Positions 1 through 8,329 of a DNA stretch of 14,043 nucleotides are shown in pieces. How positions within the stretch are numbered: position 1 is the first letter of the stretch; each line of letters begins with the position of its first letter. The notes beneath the pieces are model-generated. The model saw nothing but the letters and a program-made list of their open reading frames with translations, was not told where the DNA came from and ran no database searches. A program made the position numbers and the translations under genes. The DNA is from an uncultured Lachnospiraceae bacterium (lineage in GTDB: Bacteria > Bacillota > Clostridia > Lachnospirales > Lachnospiraceae): contig CAMJWQ010000044.1 in NCBI GenBank assembly GCA_946409475.1, forward strand, positions 1 through 14,043. Reading direction: 5' to 3'.

Positions 1-1
1 G

Positions 2-2506
2 TTATATAAAATATATTTATTTATCCTGCGGGAGCAAATAGAAGAAGCAAATAAGCTTCTTACCATGATAAAGACAAGAAATATAAAATTGGATGCGGCA
101 TTTATGGCCTTTATACGGTACATACAATTTTTAATGGAGCCTGACCGTACGTTAAGAAATAAATTTGCGGATGAGCTGAAGAACATATATGCCAAGAATC
201 GGGAAAATACTTTTGTCTCTCTGATTTATTGGAAAATAGCAGGAAACAGAAGTGCAGACGGTAAAATTATTAAAATTATGGAAAACGCTTTTTATGAAGG
301 GAACAGGAGTGCCTTTCTCTTGCTGGAAGCTTATCTGCATTTGGAAAAAAGCCCGACCTCCTTACTTAAAATGCAGTCTTTTGAGACAGCTGTTTTGAAT
401 TTTGCCGTAAAACACAAACAATTGGATAAGGAACTATGCAGGCAGGTATCCTATATATCCGCAAGGAAAAAAGAATTTCATCCGTTATTTCTAAGGCTTT
501 TAAAAAGGATGTATGAAATTACCGGCGAAAAAGATCTGATCAGTACTATCTGCGGATATATGATTAAACATAATCTTTGTGATCATTCCTGCTTTAAATG
601 GTTTGAGCTGGGGACGCAAAACGGGCTCCGGATTACAAGGCTGTATGAATATTTTATGTATTCTATTGATAATTCTTATAAGGAACTTCTGCCTCAAAAT
701 GTTTTGCTTTATTTTGTATATAACAATAACATGGATTATAAAAAAAGAGCTTATTTATATGCCAATATCATAAAATATGGCTATCACAAGCCGGAATTGT
801 TAAGAAGTCATGAAAAGCATATAGAACAGTTAATGTATGAACAGCTGAATTTGGAGCATATTGATGAAGATTTAGCTGTTATTTATAATGCTTTTTTAAA
901 GCCGAATTTATTGTCCAATGAACAATGCGGACATTTGTCAAATATCATATTTACCCATTGTATCTATTGTAATGACAGTAAAATGTCGAAGGTAATTATT
1001 ATACACCGGCAGATTTACGGAGAAAAAGAATATCCCTTAATAAACGGCAGGGCATTCGTTAATATCTATACCCCTGATTTCAGTATCTTCTTTGAAGATG
1101 AAGGAAGGATAAGATATCTGCATCATATAGAGTATGAAATCAAGCCGTTAATTGAGAAAGAAGGATTGCTGAAATACCTAAGCAGGTATGTGGACAGTCA
1201 TGTGGGATTATCACTTTACATGTGTCAAAACAGTTTACAATTTGGGAATATGGAGGAGGATGCCTCTAAATGCTATCAGACCATTCTGGAGGATGAGTCT
1301 GTTACTGAGGCTTATAAAAGGGAAATTCGCCAGGATGTATTGGAATTTTGGTATCGTTACGATAAGTTTTCCGTATTGGATGGGTATTTACACAGGGTTA
1401 AATATGATGCGTTATCCTTAGAGGACAGAGCTAAGACGATAGAGTTCATGGTTTTGAGGGAGCTTTATGAAAAAGCCTATACCTGTATAAGGCAATACGG
1501 ATATGAAGGGATACCCGTTAAACCCTTATTAAAGCTAATCAGCCATTATATACAGGAACAGGAGGATAAGGACACCTTTTTATTGCAGGCAGCTTATTAT
1601 GTATTTCAGAAAGGGAAGTACAATCAGACCTTACTCTTATATTTGGTAAAATACTATGAAGGATCCTTAAAAAGCTTAAGAAAATTGTGGATGGCAGCCA
1701 GGGAATTCGATTTGGACCGTTACGATTTAAGTGAACGCATTATTCTTCAGATTGTATTTACAAAAGGGTTCGTGGCTAATCAGGAGGATATATTTGAAGA
1801 TTATTATAACCAGACCTCCAATATGGAAATAGAAATCGCATTTTTATCCTTATTTTCATATGACTACTTCATAAAGCAAAGTGTACATGAGGAGAAACTC
1901 TTTTTCTATATAAAAAGAAATTACTTAAATAAAGAGAATCTAAGTGATATCTGCAAGCTGGCCCTGTTAAAATATTATCATACAAATCGTACCAGGTTAT
2001 CCGAAGATGACTTTACCATACTGGATGCTATTATCAATGAATTTTTGGATAAAAAGATATACTTCCCCTTTTTTCTTGATTTTAAGGAGCATGTGGAAGC
2101 ATTGGATCTGCTTAAGGATATGGTGATCATCGAATACCGGACAAATCCCAAATATCAGGTTACCATACATTATCTGTCCGATTCGGAAAATAGTGCCGAA
2201 TATAAAGAAGAAAAGATGCGTCATATTTTTGAAGGGATTTTTATTAAGGAATTCTTATTGTTTTTCGGTGAAAATCTTCAATACTATATCACAGAGGAGG
2301 GGAAAATGCCTGAAATCAGCCAGGTTACGGAAAGCAATCAGATTATAAGAAATGATATCAGTCTTTATCATAACCAGTCTAAGTACGATTTAATTAATGA
2401 TATGCTGGTTAACCGGTTATTAAACGAGGAACAGACCCTTCCTGAAATGATGGAACAGTTTATAAAAAAAGAAGCTCTTGTAGATGAATTATTTTTTACC
2501 TTATAG
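2..2506 (+). CDS. DUF5717-like large helical-repeat protein, 5'-truncated by window edge
   Basis: The frame is open without a stop from base 2, so 21 more codons precede the first ATG (base 65). That ATG has no Shine-Dalgarno sequence in front of it. I therefore read this as the C-terminal 834 residues of a longer protein whose start lies outside the window. It has no signal peptide or membrane segment. It is rich in Leu, Tyr, Lys and Glu in repeated amphipathic helices, consistent with an alpha-solenoid or TPR-like scaffold. Segments such as GLRITRLYEYFMYSID and LPQNVLLYFVYNNNMDYKKR match my memory of DUF5717 proteins, which are usually well over 1000 residues in Lachnospiraceae. No enzyme motif is visible. 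The next gene starts 65 nt downstream on the same strand, suggesting an operon. A scaffold role is inference; the function is unknown. Confidence 0.8.
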   Translation, partial: LYKIYLFILREQIEEANKLLTMIKTRNIKLDAAFMAFIRYIQFLMEPDRTLRNKFADELKNIYAKNRENTFVSLIYWKIAGNRSADGKIIKIMENAFYEGNRSAFLLLEAYLHLEKSPTSLLKMQSFETAVLNFAVKHKQLDKELCRQVSYISARKKEFHPLFLRLLKRMYEITGEKDLISTICGYMIKHNLCDHSCFKWFELGTQNGLRITRLYEYFMYSIDNSYKELLPQNVLLYFVYNNNMDYKKRAYLYANIIKYGYHKPELLRSHEKHIEQLMYEQLNLEHIDEDLAVIYNAFLKPNLLSNEQCGHLSNIIFTHCIYCNDSKMSKVIIIHRQIYGEKEYPLINGRAFVNIYTPDFSIFFEDEGRIRYLHHIEYEIKPLIEKEGLLKYLSRYVDSHVGLSLYMCQNSLQFGNMEEDASKCYQTILEDESVTEAYKREIRQDVLEFWYRYDKFSVLDGYLHRVKYDALSLEDRAKTIEFMVLRELYEKAYTCIRQYGYEGIPVKPLLKLISHYIQEQEDKDTFLLQAAYYVFQKGKYNQTLLLYLVKYYEGSLKSLRKLWMAAREFDLDRYDLSERIILQIVFTKGFVANQEDIFEDYYNQTSNMEIEIAFLSLFSYDYFIKQSVHEEKLFFYIKRNYLNKENLSDICKLALLKYYHTNRTRLSEDDFTILDAIINEFLDKKIYFPFFLDFKEHVEALDLLKDMVIIEYRTNPKYQVTIHYLSDSENSAEYKEEKMRHIFEGIFIKEFLLFFGENLQYYITEEGKMPEISQVTESNQIIRNDISLYHNQSKYDLINDMLVNRLLNEEQTLPEMMEQFIKKEALVDELFFTL

Positions 2507-2571
2507 GAAAGCCCAGATTATTTTAACGTCTGTAAAGTAAAAACATATCGCATGTCATTTGAGGTGTAAGG

Positions 2572-3855
2572 ATGAAACAGGATAAACAAGAAGAAAAATT
2601 GATTTATGTGGGTTATGATTTGACGGATCAATGGGTCTCCATCAGCTATAGCGGTAATCTTAAATCGAACCCGGTCTCCATTGGCAGCGTAGTTGGTGGA
2701 AATAAAACAAGTATACCTTTGGTTCTTTGTAAATGGTATGGTATGGAGCAATGGTGCTACGGGGAGGAAGCGAAGCGTGTAGCACAGGCAGGTGACGGAT
2801 GCCTGGTTGATGAGCTCTTACATAAATGCCTTGCCGGGCAGCAGATACTGATAGAGGATAATGTATATGAACCTGTTGATTTATTAAAGCTGTTCATTAA
2901 AAAAACTCTGCATTTGCTGTCCTTTCATTGTGATAAGGATTACCGCTATATTTTAGTTATCAGCTGCAGAAAGCTGAATAATGAAATATTGCAAATACTA
3001 AAGCAGATTATTCATGATTTACAAATAGATTCGGATAAGGTATATTTTCAAAGTCACGGAGAAAGCTTTTTCTCCTACATGATTCATCAGGAAAAGCCCT
3101 TCATCAGGCAGCAATCCCTATTGTTTGAAATAAATCACAGGGAGATAACGGCGTATTATCTTGCTTTTCAATACAATACCCGTCCCTATACGGCAATAAC
3201 AGAAGAATTTTCTGAAATCATTGACACGGAGGAGAAAGATTTACCTTTCAAAGAAGGGGAAAATATTGACGATATGATGTTATCTTTTACCAAAAAACTT
3301 ACGGCCGATTATTCCGCCGCCTCCGTTTTCTTAATCGGAGAAGGAAGCGTTTTAGACACCCTGTCGGCTACGAAGGAATATTTATGCCGATATTACCGGG
3401 TTTTTCAAGGCATTAATTTATTTTCCAAGGGGGCTTGCTTCGGTGCAATAGAAAAGGATAAAAAAGAAGCCAGCGAGTACCAATATCTGTATTTAGGCAA
3501 AGACATGGTCAGGGAAAATATTGGCATATTGACCTTGAATGAGAAGGAAGAGGAATATTTTACTGTTATTAATGCAGGTGTAAACTGGTATGATGCGGTC
3601 TTTGAAGGGGATTTTATATTAGATAAAGCCGGCAGTATTATTTTATATAGGAAACCAATTTATCCGGGTGAGGTAAAAAGACATGAAATTTTATTAGAGG
3701 GCATACCCGCGCGTCCCCCTAAAACTACCAGAATACATTTGTCGGCTTATTTTAACAGGAAAAATAAATTTATTTTAGAGATCCGGGATTTGGGGTTTGG
3801 AGAGATCTTCATAAGCTCGGGTAAGAAATGGATATTTAAAATGGATATGGAATAG
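2572..3855 (+). CDS. DUF5716-like protein with degenerate Hsp70/actin-type fold
   Basis: This 427-residue protein starts at an ATG behind GAGGTG (2561-2566, 5-nt spacer). Its order of motifs resembles an Hsp70/actin ATPase. YVGYDLTD (12-19) sits where the phosphate-1 loop would be, and WCYGEEAKRVAQAG (61-74) resembles the 'G..A...A' segment. FLIGEGS (253-259) followed by GACFGAIE (287-293) resembles the adenosine motif and following helix. The expected phosphate-2 segment appears as LLFEINHREITAYYL (183-197), without the usual DxGGGT glycines, so nucleotide hydrolysis may be weakened or lost. Residues about 310-427 are beta-rich, with RPPKTTRIHL (381-390) and DLGFGEIF (406-413), and resemble an Hsp70 substrate-binding sandwich. 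There is no signal or membrane segment, so it is probably cytosolic. The family name is from memory; the fold assignment is inference. Confidence 0.75.
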   Translation: MKQDKQEEKLIYVGYDLTDQWVSISYSGNLKSNPVSIGSVVGGNKTSIPLVLCKWYGMEQWCYGEEAKRVAQAGDGCLVDELLHKCLAGQQILIEDNVYEPVDLLKLFIKKTLHLLSFHCDKDYRYILVISCRKLNNEILQILKQIIHDLQIDSDKVYFQSHGESFFSYMIHQEKPFIRQQSLLFEINHREITAYYLAFQYNTRPYTAITEEFSEIIDTEEKDLPFKEGENIDDMMLSFTKKLTADYSAASVFLIGEGSVLDTLSATKEYLCRYYRVFQGINLFSKGACFGAIEKDKKEASEYQYLYLGKDMVRENIGILTLNEKEEEYFTVINAGVNWYDAVFEGDFILDKAGSIILYRKPIYPGEVKRHEILLEGIPARPPKTTRIHLSAYFNRKNKFILEIRDLGFGEIFISSGKKWIFKMDME

Positions 3856-3865
3856 GGAGGACTGA

Positions 3866-4696
3866 ATGGGAGGAATTTTGTCATGCAATACAAAGCTTGC
3901 AGAATACCCATATTTTTTAGGTAATTTAGGTCTATATATTTATTCGATGGAGGAGCTTTGCTATTTGCTGGAAAAGCACACCGTATTATTTGATGAATCC
4001 TTTATGCGTGTTGATTTGTGTATTTGGATTACCACACAAAATGACCGGTCGGCGTTGGGAAAAGAATTGAAAAAAATAATGGATACCAATGGATCCTTAC
4101 GTGATTTTATTTCAAAGCTCATAGGCAGCATTCATTATCTGACCATGGCAGAACAGCAGGCCGTCCTAAAGGCCCTGGATGATAATACCCTGCTTCCCAG
4201 AGGAAAACGAATAAAATGCAGAGCGGATTATCTTGTGGAACGTAAGAAATATGTTTTAGCGGTGAGTGAGTATAAAAAGGCATTACGGGCACTGGAGGGA
4301 GAACAGGATCCTGGTATACTGGCAGCAATCATGCATAATATGGGTTATGTATATGCAAAATTATTTTTGTTTGAAAAAGCGGCTTATTATTTTAAAAAGG
4401 CTTTTGCATTAAATGGAGATGACCAATCTAAAATGCAATATTTAGCTTCCTGCCGTTTTTTATATCAAAAAGATCTTTATATAGAAAAAGTGGTCGGGGA
4501 GTTTAATGACGAAGAAACCGCACTTCTTTTAGAAGAAAAAATCACAAAAATACTTGAAAACAGCGAAGAAAACGTAAGTGCTGCCATAAAGGAGGTTTTA
4601 TTCCAAAAGGAGGCAGGTCTTATGCAGGCTTATAATGAAAGTGTTGATGAATTGCTTAATAAATGGAAGGAAAGCTACAGGATATCCATCGTGTAG
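3866..4696 (+). CDS. Small TPR-containing hypothetical protein
   Basis: I do not recognise a named family. The 276-residue product starts at an ATG 5 nt behind AGGGAGG (3854-3860). That ribosome site overlaps the stop codon of the upstream gene, which points to translational coupling. Residues about 116-149 and 150-185 read as two tetratricopeptide repeats: Y-L at the first helix, A-x-x-x-Y-K-K-A-L at the second, then N-x-G-Y-V-Y and Y-F-K-K-A-F. The N-terminal 100 residues are predicted helical (short acidic and aromatic segments), and the C-terminal 60 are charged helix. No transmembrane segment or signal peptide is visible. TPRs normally bind short peptides or partner proteins, so an adaptor between the Hsp70-like neighbour and another cluster protein is plausible, but that is inference. 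Confidence 0.7.
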   Translation: MGGILSCNTKLAEYPYFLGNLGLYIYSMEELCYLLEKHTVLFDESFMRVDLCIWITTQNDRSALGKELKKIMDTNGSLRDFISKLIGSIHYLTMAEQQAVLKALDDNTLLPRGKRIKCRADYLVERKKYVLAVSEYKKALRALEGEQDPGILAAIMHNMGYVYAKLFLFEKAAYYFKKAFALNGDDQSKMQYLASCRFLYQKDLYIEKVVGEFNDEETALLLEEKITKILENSEENVSAAIKEVLFQKEAGLMQAYNESVDELLNKWKESYRISIV

Positions 4697-4714
4697 AAAT
4701 TAACGGAGGAAGAG

Positions 4715-5890
4715 ATGAAACTATTTGACCGGATAAAAAAATTTTGGCTTAAAAAGAATAAAGAAACGGAAGAAGAATTGTTCGCTGATCAGGCAGATTC
4801 CATATTTCTCCGCAGGGATAATCTCGAAATAACAGATGAAGAACAGCGCAGAAGATATGTTTTAGCCTGTTGTGAGCAGATTGTAGATGCGGCTAAGGAG
4901 GAAGAGGATGCCAGGCACGAATATCAGGTGGTTACTTCTTATCTGACGGATATTCAGGAAATAGATGCACTTCCTATTGAAGAGAAGGCGGAGCTTACGG
5001 AAATTTCCAGAAAAATTGTAATGATTGATTCGGAGCGGGAAAAATATAGAAGTACCGATCATAAAATGACAGATGTACAGTATCACAGGATAGAAAATTA
5101 TGAGGGGGAACTGCCGGATATCATTAAACGCATAAAAAAGAACGAAGAATACCAGATGCTGGTGAAAAAGGATTTACAGCACCTGGAGGGAGAAAAGGGG
5201 AGTTTATTCTATAGAAAAGAAGAATTGATCAGCCAGCAGGGTAAAATAAACATAATCAGCAGGATATCTTTTTCGGTTTTAGCCATTGCTTTTATGATGA
5301 TTTTATTTTCTAATTTTGTTCTGGATATACGTTTGGACATACCTCTGCTGATAGCAGCTTCTTTTGCCATTATCATAGTTTTCTTCAGTTACATTAAAAA
5401 TTATAGAAATAAAAGCGAAATGGAAGCGGTGTCTAAAAAGCTGAATAAAATCATCCTGCTATTAAATAAAATTAAAATTAAATATGTTAATGTTACCAAT
5501 TTACTGGAATACTCTTATGTAAAATATAGAGTTAACAGCTCCCATGAATTACAGTTCTTATGGGAACGTTACCTGGAAGCAAAAGCGCAAAAGGAACGCT
5601 ATAAAAAAACAACGGATGATTTAGATTATTATAACCGCGAATTAATGGGTACCCTGAGAAAATACAATATTAAAGATCCTAATTTTTGGATACACCGTAC
5701 TATTGCATTAATTAACCCCAAGGAAATGGTAGAAGTAAGGCATGAATTAAATACAAGACGGCAAAAGCTTAGAAAAAATATGGAGTTTTACCAAAATAAC
5801 ATGAATCTGGTAAAGGAAGAAGTAAAAGAACTGGTAAAAGAATATCCGGAATATGCAAAGGAAATACTTGATATAGTAGATTCTTATTAA
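4715..5890 (+). CDS. Coiled-coil membrane protein with two-helix hairpin
   Basis: The 391-residue product starts at an ATG 6 nt behind GGAGG and lies 18 nt after the TPR gene. I do not recognise its family. Two hydrophobic stretches, about residues 183-203 and 208-228, are separated by a very short polar turn (DIRLD). They should form a membrane hairpin with both long termini on the same side. The flanks are highly charged and helical: residues about 40-175 and 232-310 and 335-391 have Lys/Glu heptad-like patterns typical of coiled coils. There is no signal peptide. The Lys-rich N-terminus (MKLFDRIKKFWLKKNK) and KNYRNK after the second helix favour a cytoplasmic location for both termini. It is the last gene of the cluster and the only one with membrane segments, so it could anchor the complex; this is inference. 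Confidence 0.75.
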   Translation: MKLFDRIKKFWLKKNKETEEELFADQADSIFLRRDNLEITDEEQRRRYVLACCEQIVDAAKEEEDARHEYQVVTSYLTDIQEIDALPIEEKAELTEISRKIVMIDSEREKYRSTDHKMTDVQYHRIENYEGELPDIIKRIKKNEEYQMLVKKDLQHLEGEKGSLFYRKEELISQQGKINIISRISFSVLAIAFMMILFSNFVLDIRLDIPLLIAASFAIIIVFFSYIKNYRNKSEMEAVSKKLNKIILLLNKIKIKYVNVTNLLEYSYVKYRVNSSHELQFLWERYLEAKAQKERYKKTTDDLDYYNRELMGTLRKYNIKDPNFWIHRTIALINPKEMVEVRHELNTRRQKLRKNMEFYQNNMNLVKEEVKELVKEYPEYAKEILDIVDSY

Positions 5891-5895
5891 CGGAT

Positions 5896-6002
5896 TACGA
5901 TTCAGCCATACCATTCATAATGTGCCAGAATGTACAAATTGTCCTTAGAGTACAAGCACTCACGGTCAGTTTACACACTTATTTCTGCATGGCTGAATCG
6001 TA
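5896..6002. repeat. Long imperfect inverted repeat, 14-bp perfect outer arms
   Basis: TACGATTCAGCCAT at 5896-5909 is the exact reverse complement of ATGGCTGAATCGTA at 5989-6002. After a short mismatched stretch the arms pair again: ATAA then TGTG at 5917-5924 with CACA and TTAT at 5974-5981, with one bulged base. About 50 nt remain as an apical loop, which contains a smaller TGTAC/GTACA pairing. No T-run follows, so it is not a standard terminator. It may be a small non-coding repeat element or a structured RNA between the two operons. The repeat is seen directly; its nature is unknown. Confidence 0.75.
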
Positions 6003-6016
6003 GCAAATCATTGCAC

Positions 6017-6045
6017 TTGATTTTAAAGAATCTATGTATTATAAT
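6017..6045 (+). promoter_or_regulatory. Sigma-A-type promoter for purC operon
   Basis: TTGATT (6017-6022) and TATAAT (6040-6045) are separated by 17 bp, close to the consensus for the housekeeping sigma factor. Transcription would begin near 6052, leaving a leader of about 80 nt before purC. I see no known purine riboswitch in that leader; it is A+T-rich and ends in the ribosome site AGGATAGGTGG. Confidence 0.7.
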
Positions 6046-6130
6046 TTTTTTGAAAGTATCAACACTTATTTATAAGCTGTACTTATTAATTCTGCTAATA
6101 ATCATATAAAAAAAGGATAGGTGGATTGCA

Positions 6131-6838
6131 ATGAAAAAATTAGAGTTACTCTATGAGGGCAAAGCAAAGAAGGTTTATAAAACAGATGCGGAAGACATGC
6201 TGATTGTTGACTATAAGGATGATGCCACCGCGTTTAACGGAGAAAAGAAGGGTACTATTGTCGGAAAAGGTGTCATTAATAACCGTATGACTAATCACGT
6301 TTTTAAATTATTGGAAAAAGAAGGCGTAAGTACACATTTGATTGAAGAGTTAAGTGACAGGGAAACCTTGGTGAAAAAGGTCAGCATTGTGCCTTTGGAA
6401 GTCATCATCCGTAATGTTGCGGCAGGAAGCTTCTCAAAACGCTTAGGGGTGCCTGAGGGAACAAAATTCACCGCACCTACCCTTGAATTCAGTTATAAAA
6501 ATGATGAATTGGGTGATCCGCTGATTAACGATTATTTTGCCATTGCATTAAACCTTGCCACCAGAGAGGAAATTAATATCATTACCCAATATGCATTTAA
6601 GGTGAATGATGTTTTAAAGGCGTACTTTTTAGAAGCTGATATGCAGCTTATCGATTTTAAGATAGAATTTGGCAGATATAAAGGACAAATTATTTTAGCA
6701 GATGAAATTTCTCCGGATACCTGCAGATTATGGGATGTTCATACACAGGAAAAATTAGATAAAGATCGTTTCAGAAGAGATCTCGGCAACGTGGAAGAGG
6801 CTTATAACGAGGTATTTAAGCGTTTAGGCCTTGCATAG
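6131..6838 (+). CDS. purC: Phosphoribosylaminoimidazole-succinocarboxamide synthase (SAICAR synthetase)
   Basis: This cytosolic enzyme joins CAIR and aspartate with ATP to make SAICAR in de novo purine synthesis. The 235-residue length is normal for the bacterial single-domain form. Visible landmarks are LYEGKAKKVY near the N-terminus (7-16, nucleotide loop), VPLEVIIRNVAAGS (87-100, first family signature), LIDFKIEFG (173-181, second signature), and ADEISPDTCRLWD (190-202). The ATG follows AGGATAGGTGG with a short spacer. It is first in a three-gene run with purF (27-nt gap) and purB. Its product is the substrate of PurB two genes downstream. purE, which usually makes or precedes the CAIR step, is not next to it here. 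Confidence 0.97.
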   Translation: MKKLELLYEGKAKKVYKTDAEDMLIVDYKDDATAFNGEKKGTIVGKGVINNRMTNHVFKLLEKEGVSTHLIEELSDRETLVKKVSIVPLEVIIRNVAAGSFSKRLGVPEGTKFTAPTLEFSYKNDELGDPLINDYFAIALNLATREEINIITQYAFKVNDVLKAYFLEADMQLIDFKIEFGRYKGQIILADEISPDTCRLWDVHTQEKLDKDRFRRDLGNVEEAYNEVFKRLGLA

Positions 6839-6865
6839 TTTTTTCTTAGAAAGGTTAAGGAAGCC

Positions 6866-8308
6866 ATGGGAAATTTATATGAGCAGGAAGAGGCAACGGA
6901 TAAGCTTCGCGAGGAATGCGGAGTCTTTGGTATGTATGATTTTGACGGGCATAACGTAGCTTCTGCCATCTATTACGGATTATTTGCATTACAGCATCGG
7001 GGACAGGAAAGCTGCGGGATAGCCGTCAGTGATACGAACGGGCCTAAAAAAGTACTCTCTGTAAGAGAGATGGGGCTTGTTAACGAAGCAATTACACCGG
7101 AAATTTTAGATAACTTAAAAGGTGATATCGGAGTCGGTCATGTCCGCTATTCAACTGCAGGCAGCAGTACCAGAGAAAATGCCCAGCCGCTGGTCCTTAA
7201 TTATGTTAAGGGAACCTTAGGACTTGCTCATAACGGTAATTTGATCAATGCTCCTGAATTAAGGAGAGAATTGGAATACTCGGGGGCTATTTTCCAAACC
7301 ACCGTGGATTCGGAAGTAATTGCCTATCATATAGCCAGAGAAAGATTACATTCCAAGACGGTGGAAGAGGCTGTCGGCAGAGCAATGAAAAAGATCAAGG
7401 GGGCCTATTCCCTCATTGTCATGTCACCCAGAAAATTAATAGGAGCCAGGGACCCCTTCGGCTTTAAACCCCTGTGCATCGGAAAAAGAGATAATGCTTA
7501 TATCATTGCCTCGGAGAGCTGTGCATTGGATACGGTGGGAGCTGTCTTTGTAAGAGATATCTTACCGGGAGAAATAGTAACCATAACTCCGGAAGCCGGT
7601 ATACAATCCGATACCGGTTTATGTCTTGCCAAAGAAAAGCAGGCCAGGTGCGTATTTGAATATATCTATTTTGCCCGTCCTGACAGCTATATTGATAAGG
7701 TTAGTGTATATAACTCGAGAATATTGGCCGGTAAATTTCTTGCCATGGATTCGCCCGTAGAAGCCGATTTGGTAGTGGGTGTACCGGAATCCGGTAATGC
7801 GGCTGCTTTGGGCTATTCCCTACAATCCGATATTCCTTACGGTTCCGCATTTGTTAAAAATACTTATGTAGGCAGAACCTTTATTAAGCCAAAGCAGAAA
7901 ACCCGGGAATCCAGCGTACAGGTCAAATTAAATGTATTACGGGAGGCGGTGGCCGGTAAAAGGGTTATTATGATAGACGATTCCATCGTCAGAGGAACTA
8001 CCAGTGACAGAATTGTAAGTATGCTAAAAGAAGCAGGAGCAAAAGAAGTGCATATGCGTGTATCCTCTCCTCCCTTTTTATGGCCCTGTTATTTTGGCAC
8101 CGATGTCCCCGCCAGAGAACAGTTAATAGCTTATAATCGGACCGTTGATGATATCTGTAAGGTGATTGGTGCAGATTCCCTGGCCTACCTTAGAATAGAC
8201 CGGCTGGAGGAAATGGTAGAGGGTATTTCTATTTGTAAAGGCTGCTTTACCGGTAATTATCCTTTAGATCCGCCTACGGAGGATATCAGGGGAGAGTATC
8301 AGGAATAG
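6866..8308 (+). CDS. purF: Amidophosphoribosyltransferase, Fe-S and propeptide type
   Basis: PurF makes 5-phosphoribosylamine from PRPP and glutamine, the first committed step of purine synthesis and the main feedback-controlled point of the pathway. The 480-residue protein has an N-terminal Ntn glutaminase domain. A 17-residue propeptide precedes the predicted catalytic Cys18 (EECGVFG), followed by LQHRGQES (42-49), GHVRYSTAG (91-99) and AHNGNL (121-126). The C-terminal phosphoribosyltransferase domain carries the PRPP loop VIMIDDSIVRGTTS (367-380). Cys262, Cys408, Cys457 and Cys460 sit in the contexts of the four [4Fe-4S] ligands of Bacillus subtilis PurF, so this should be the oxygen-labile, self-processed class. 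It lies 27 nt after purC and just before purB, in one operon. Confidence 0.97.
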   Translation: MGNLYEQEEATDKLREECGVFGMYDFDGHNVASAIYYGLFALQHRGQESCGIAVSDTNGPKKVLSVREMGLVNEAITPEILDNLKGDIGVGHVRYSTAGSSTRENAQPLVLNYVKGTLGLAHNGNLINAPELRRELEYSGAIFQTTVDSEVIAYHIARERLHSKTVEEAVGRAMKKIKGAYSLIVMSPRKLIGARDPFGFKPLCIGKRDNAYIIASESCALDTVGAVFVRDILPGEIVTITPEAGIQSDTGLCLAKEKQARCVFEYIYFARPDSYIDKVSVYNSRILAGKFLAMDSPVEADLVVGVPESGNAAALGYSLQSDIPYGSAFVKNTYVGRTFIKPKQKTRESSVQVKLNVLREAVAGKRVIMIDDSIVRGTTSDRIVSMLKEAGAKEVHMRVSSPPFLWPCYFGTDVPAREQLIAYNRTVDDICKVIGADSLAYLRIDRLEEMVEGISICKGCFTGNYPLDPPTEDIRGEYQE

Positions 8309-8314
8309 AAGATT

Positions 8315-8318
8315 GGAG
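8315..8318 (+). promoter_or_regulatory. purB ribosome binding site that decides the start
   Basis: GGAG (followed by TGA) lies 11 nt before ATG 8330 and 14 nt before ATG 8333. It overlaps the upstream in-frame GTG at 8318, so it cannot serve that GTG. The next site upstream, AGGA at 8301-8304, is 13 nt from the GTG and weak. Confidence 0.6.
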
Positions 8319-8329
8319 TGAATATAGAA

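Noticed and set aside
2..5890. Anti-phage defence or toxin-antitoxin interpretation of the four-gene cluster
   Set aside because: No nuclease, NTPase Walker motif, protease, deaminase or TIR-like motif is visible. Base composition and codon use look like the neighbouring purine genes, and there are no mobile-element genes nearby.
6046..6130. Purine, PRPP or ppGpp riboswitch in the purC leader
   Set aside because: The leader is only about 80 nt of A+T-rich sequence, with none of the conserved core bases of these classes that I can recall and no terminator-antiterminator pair.
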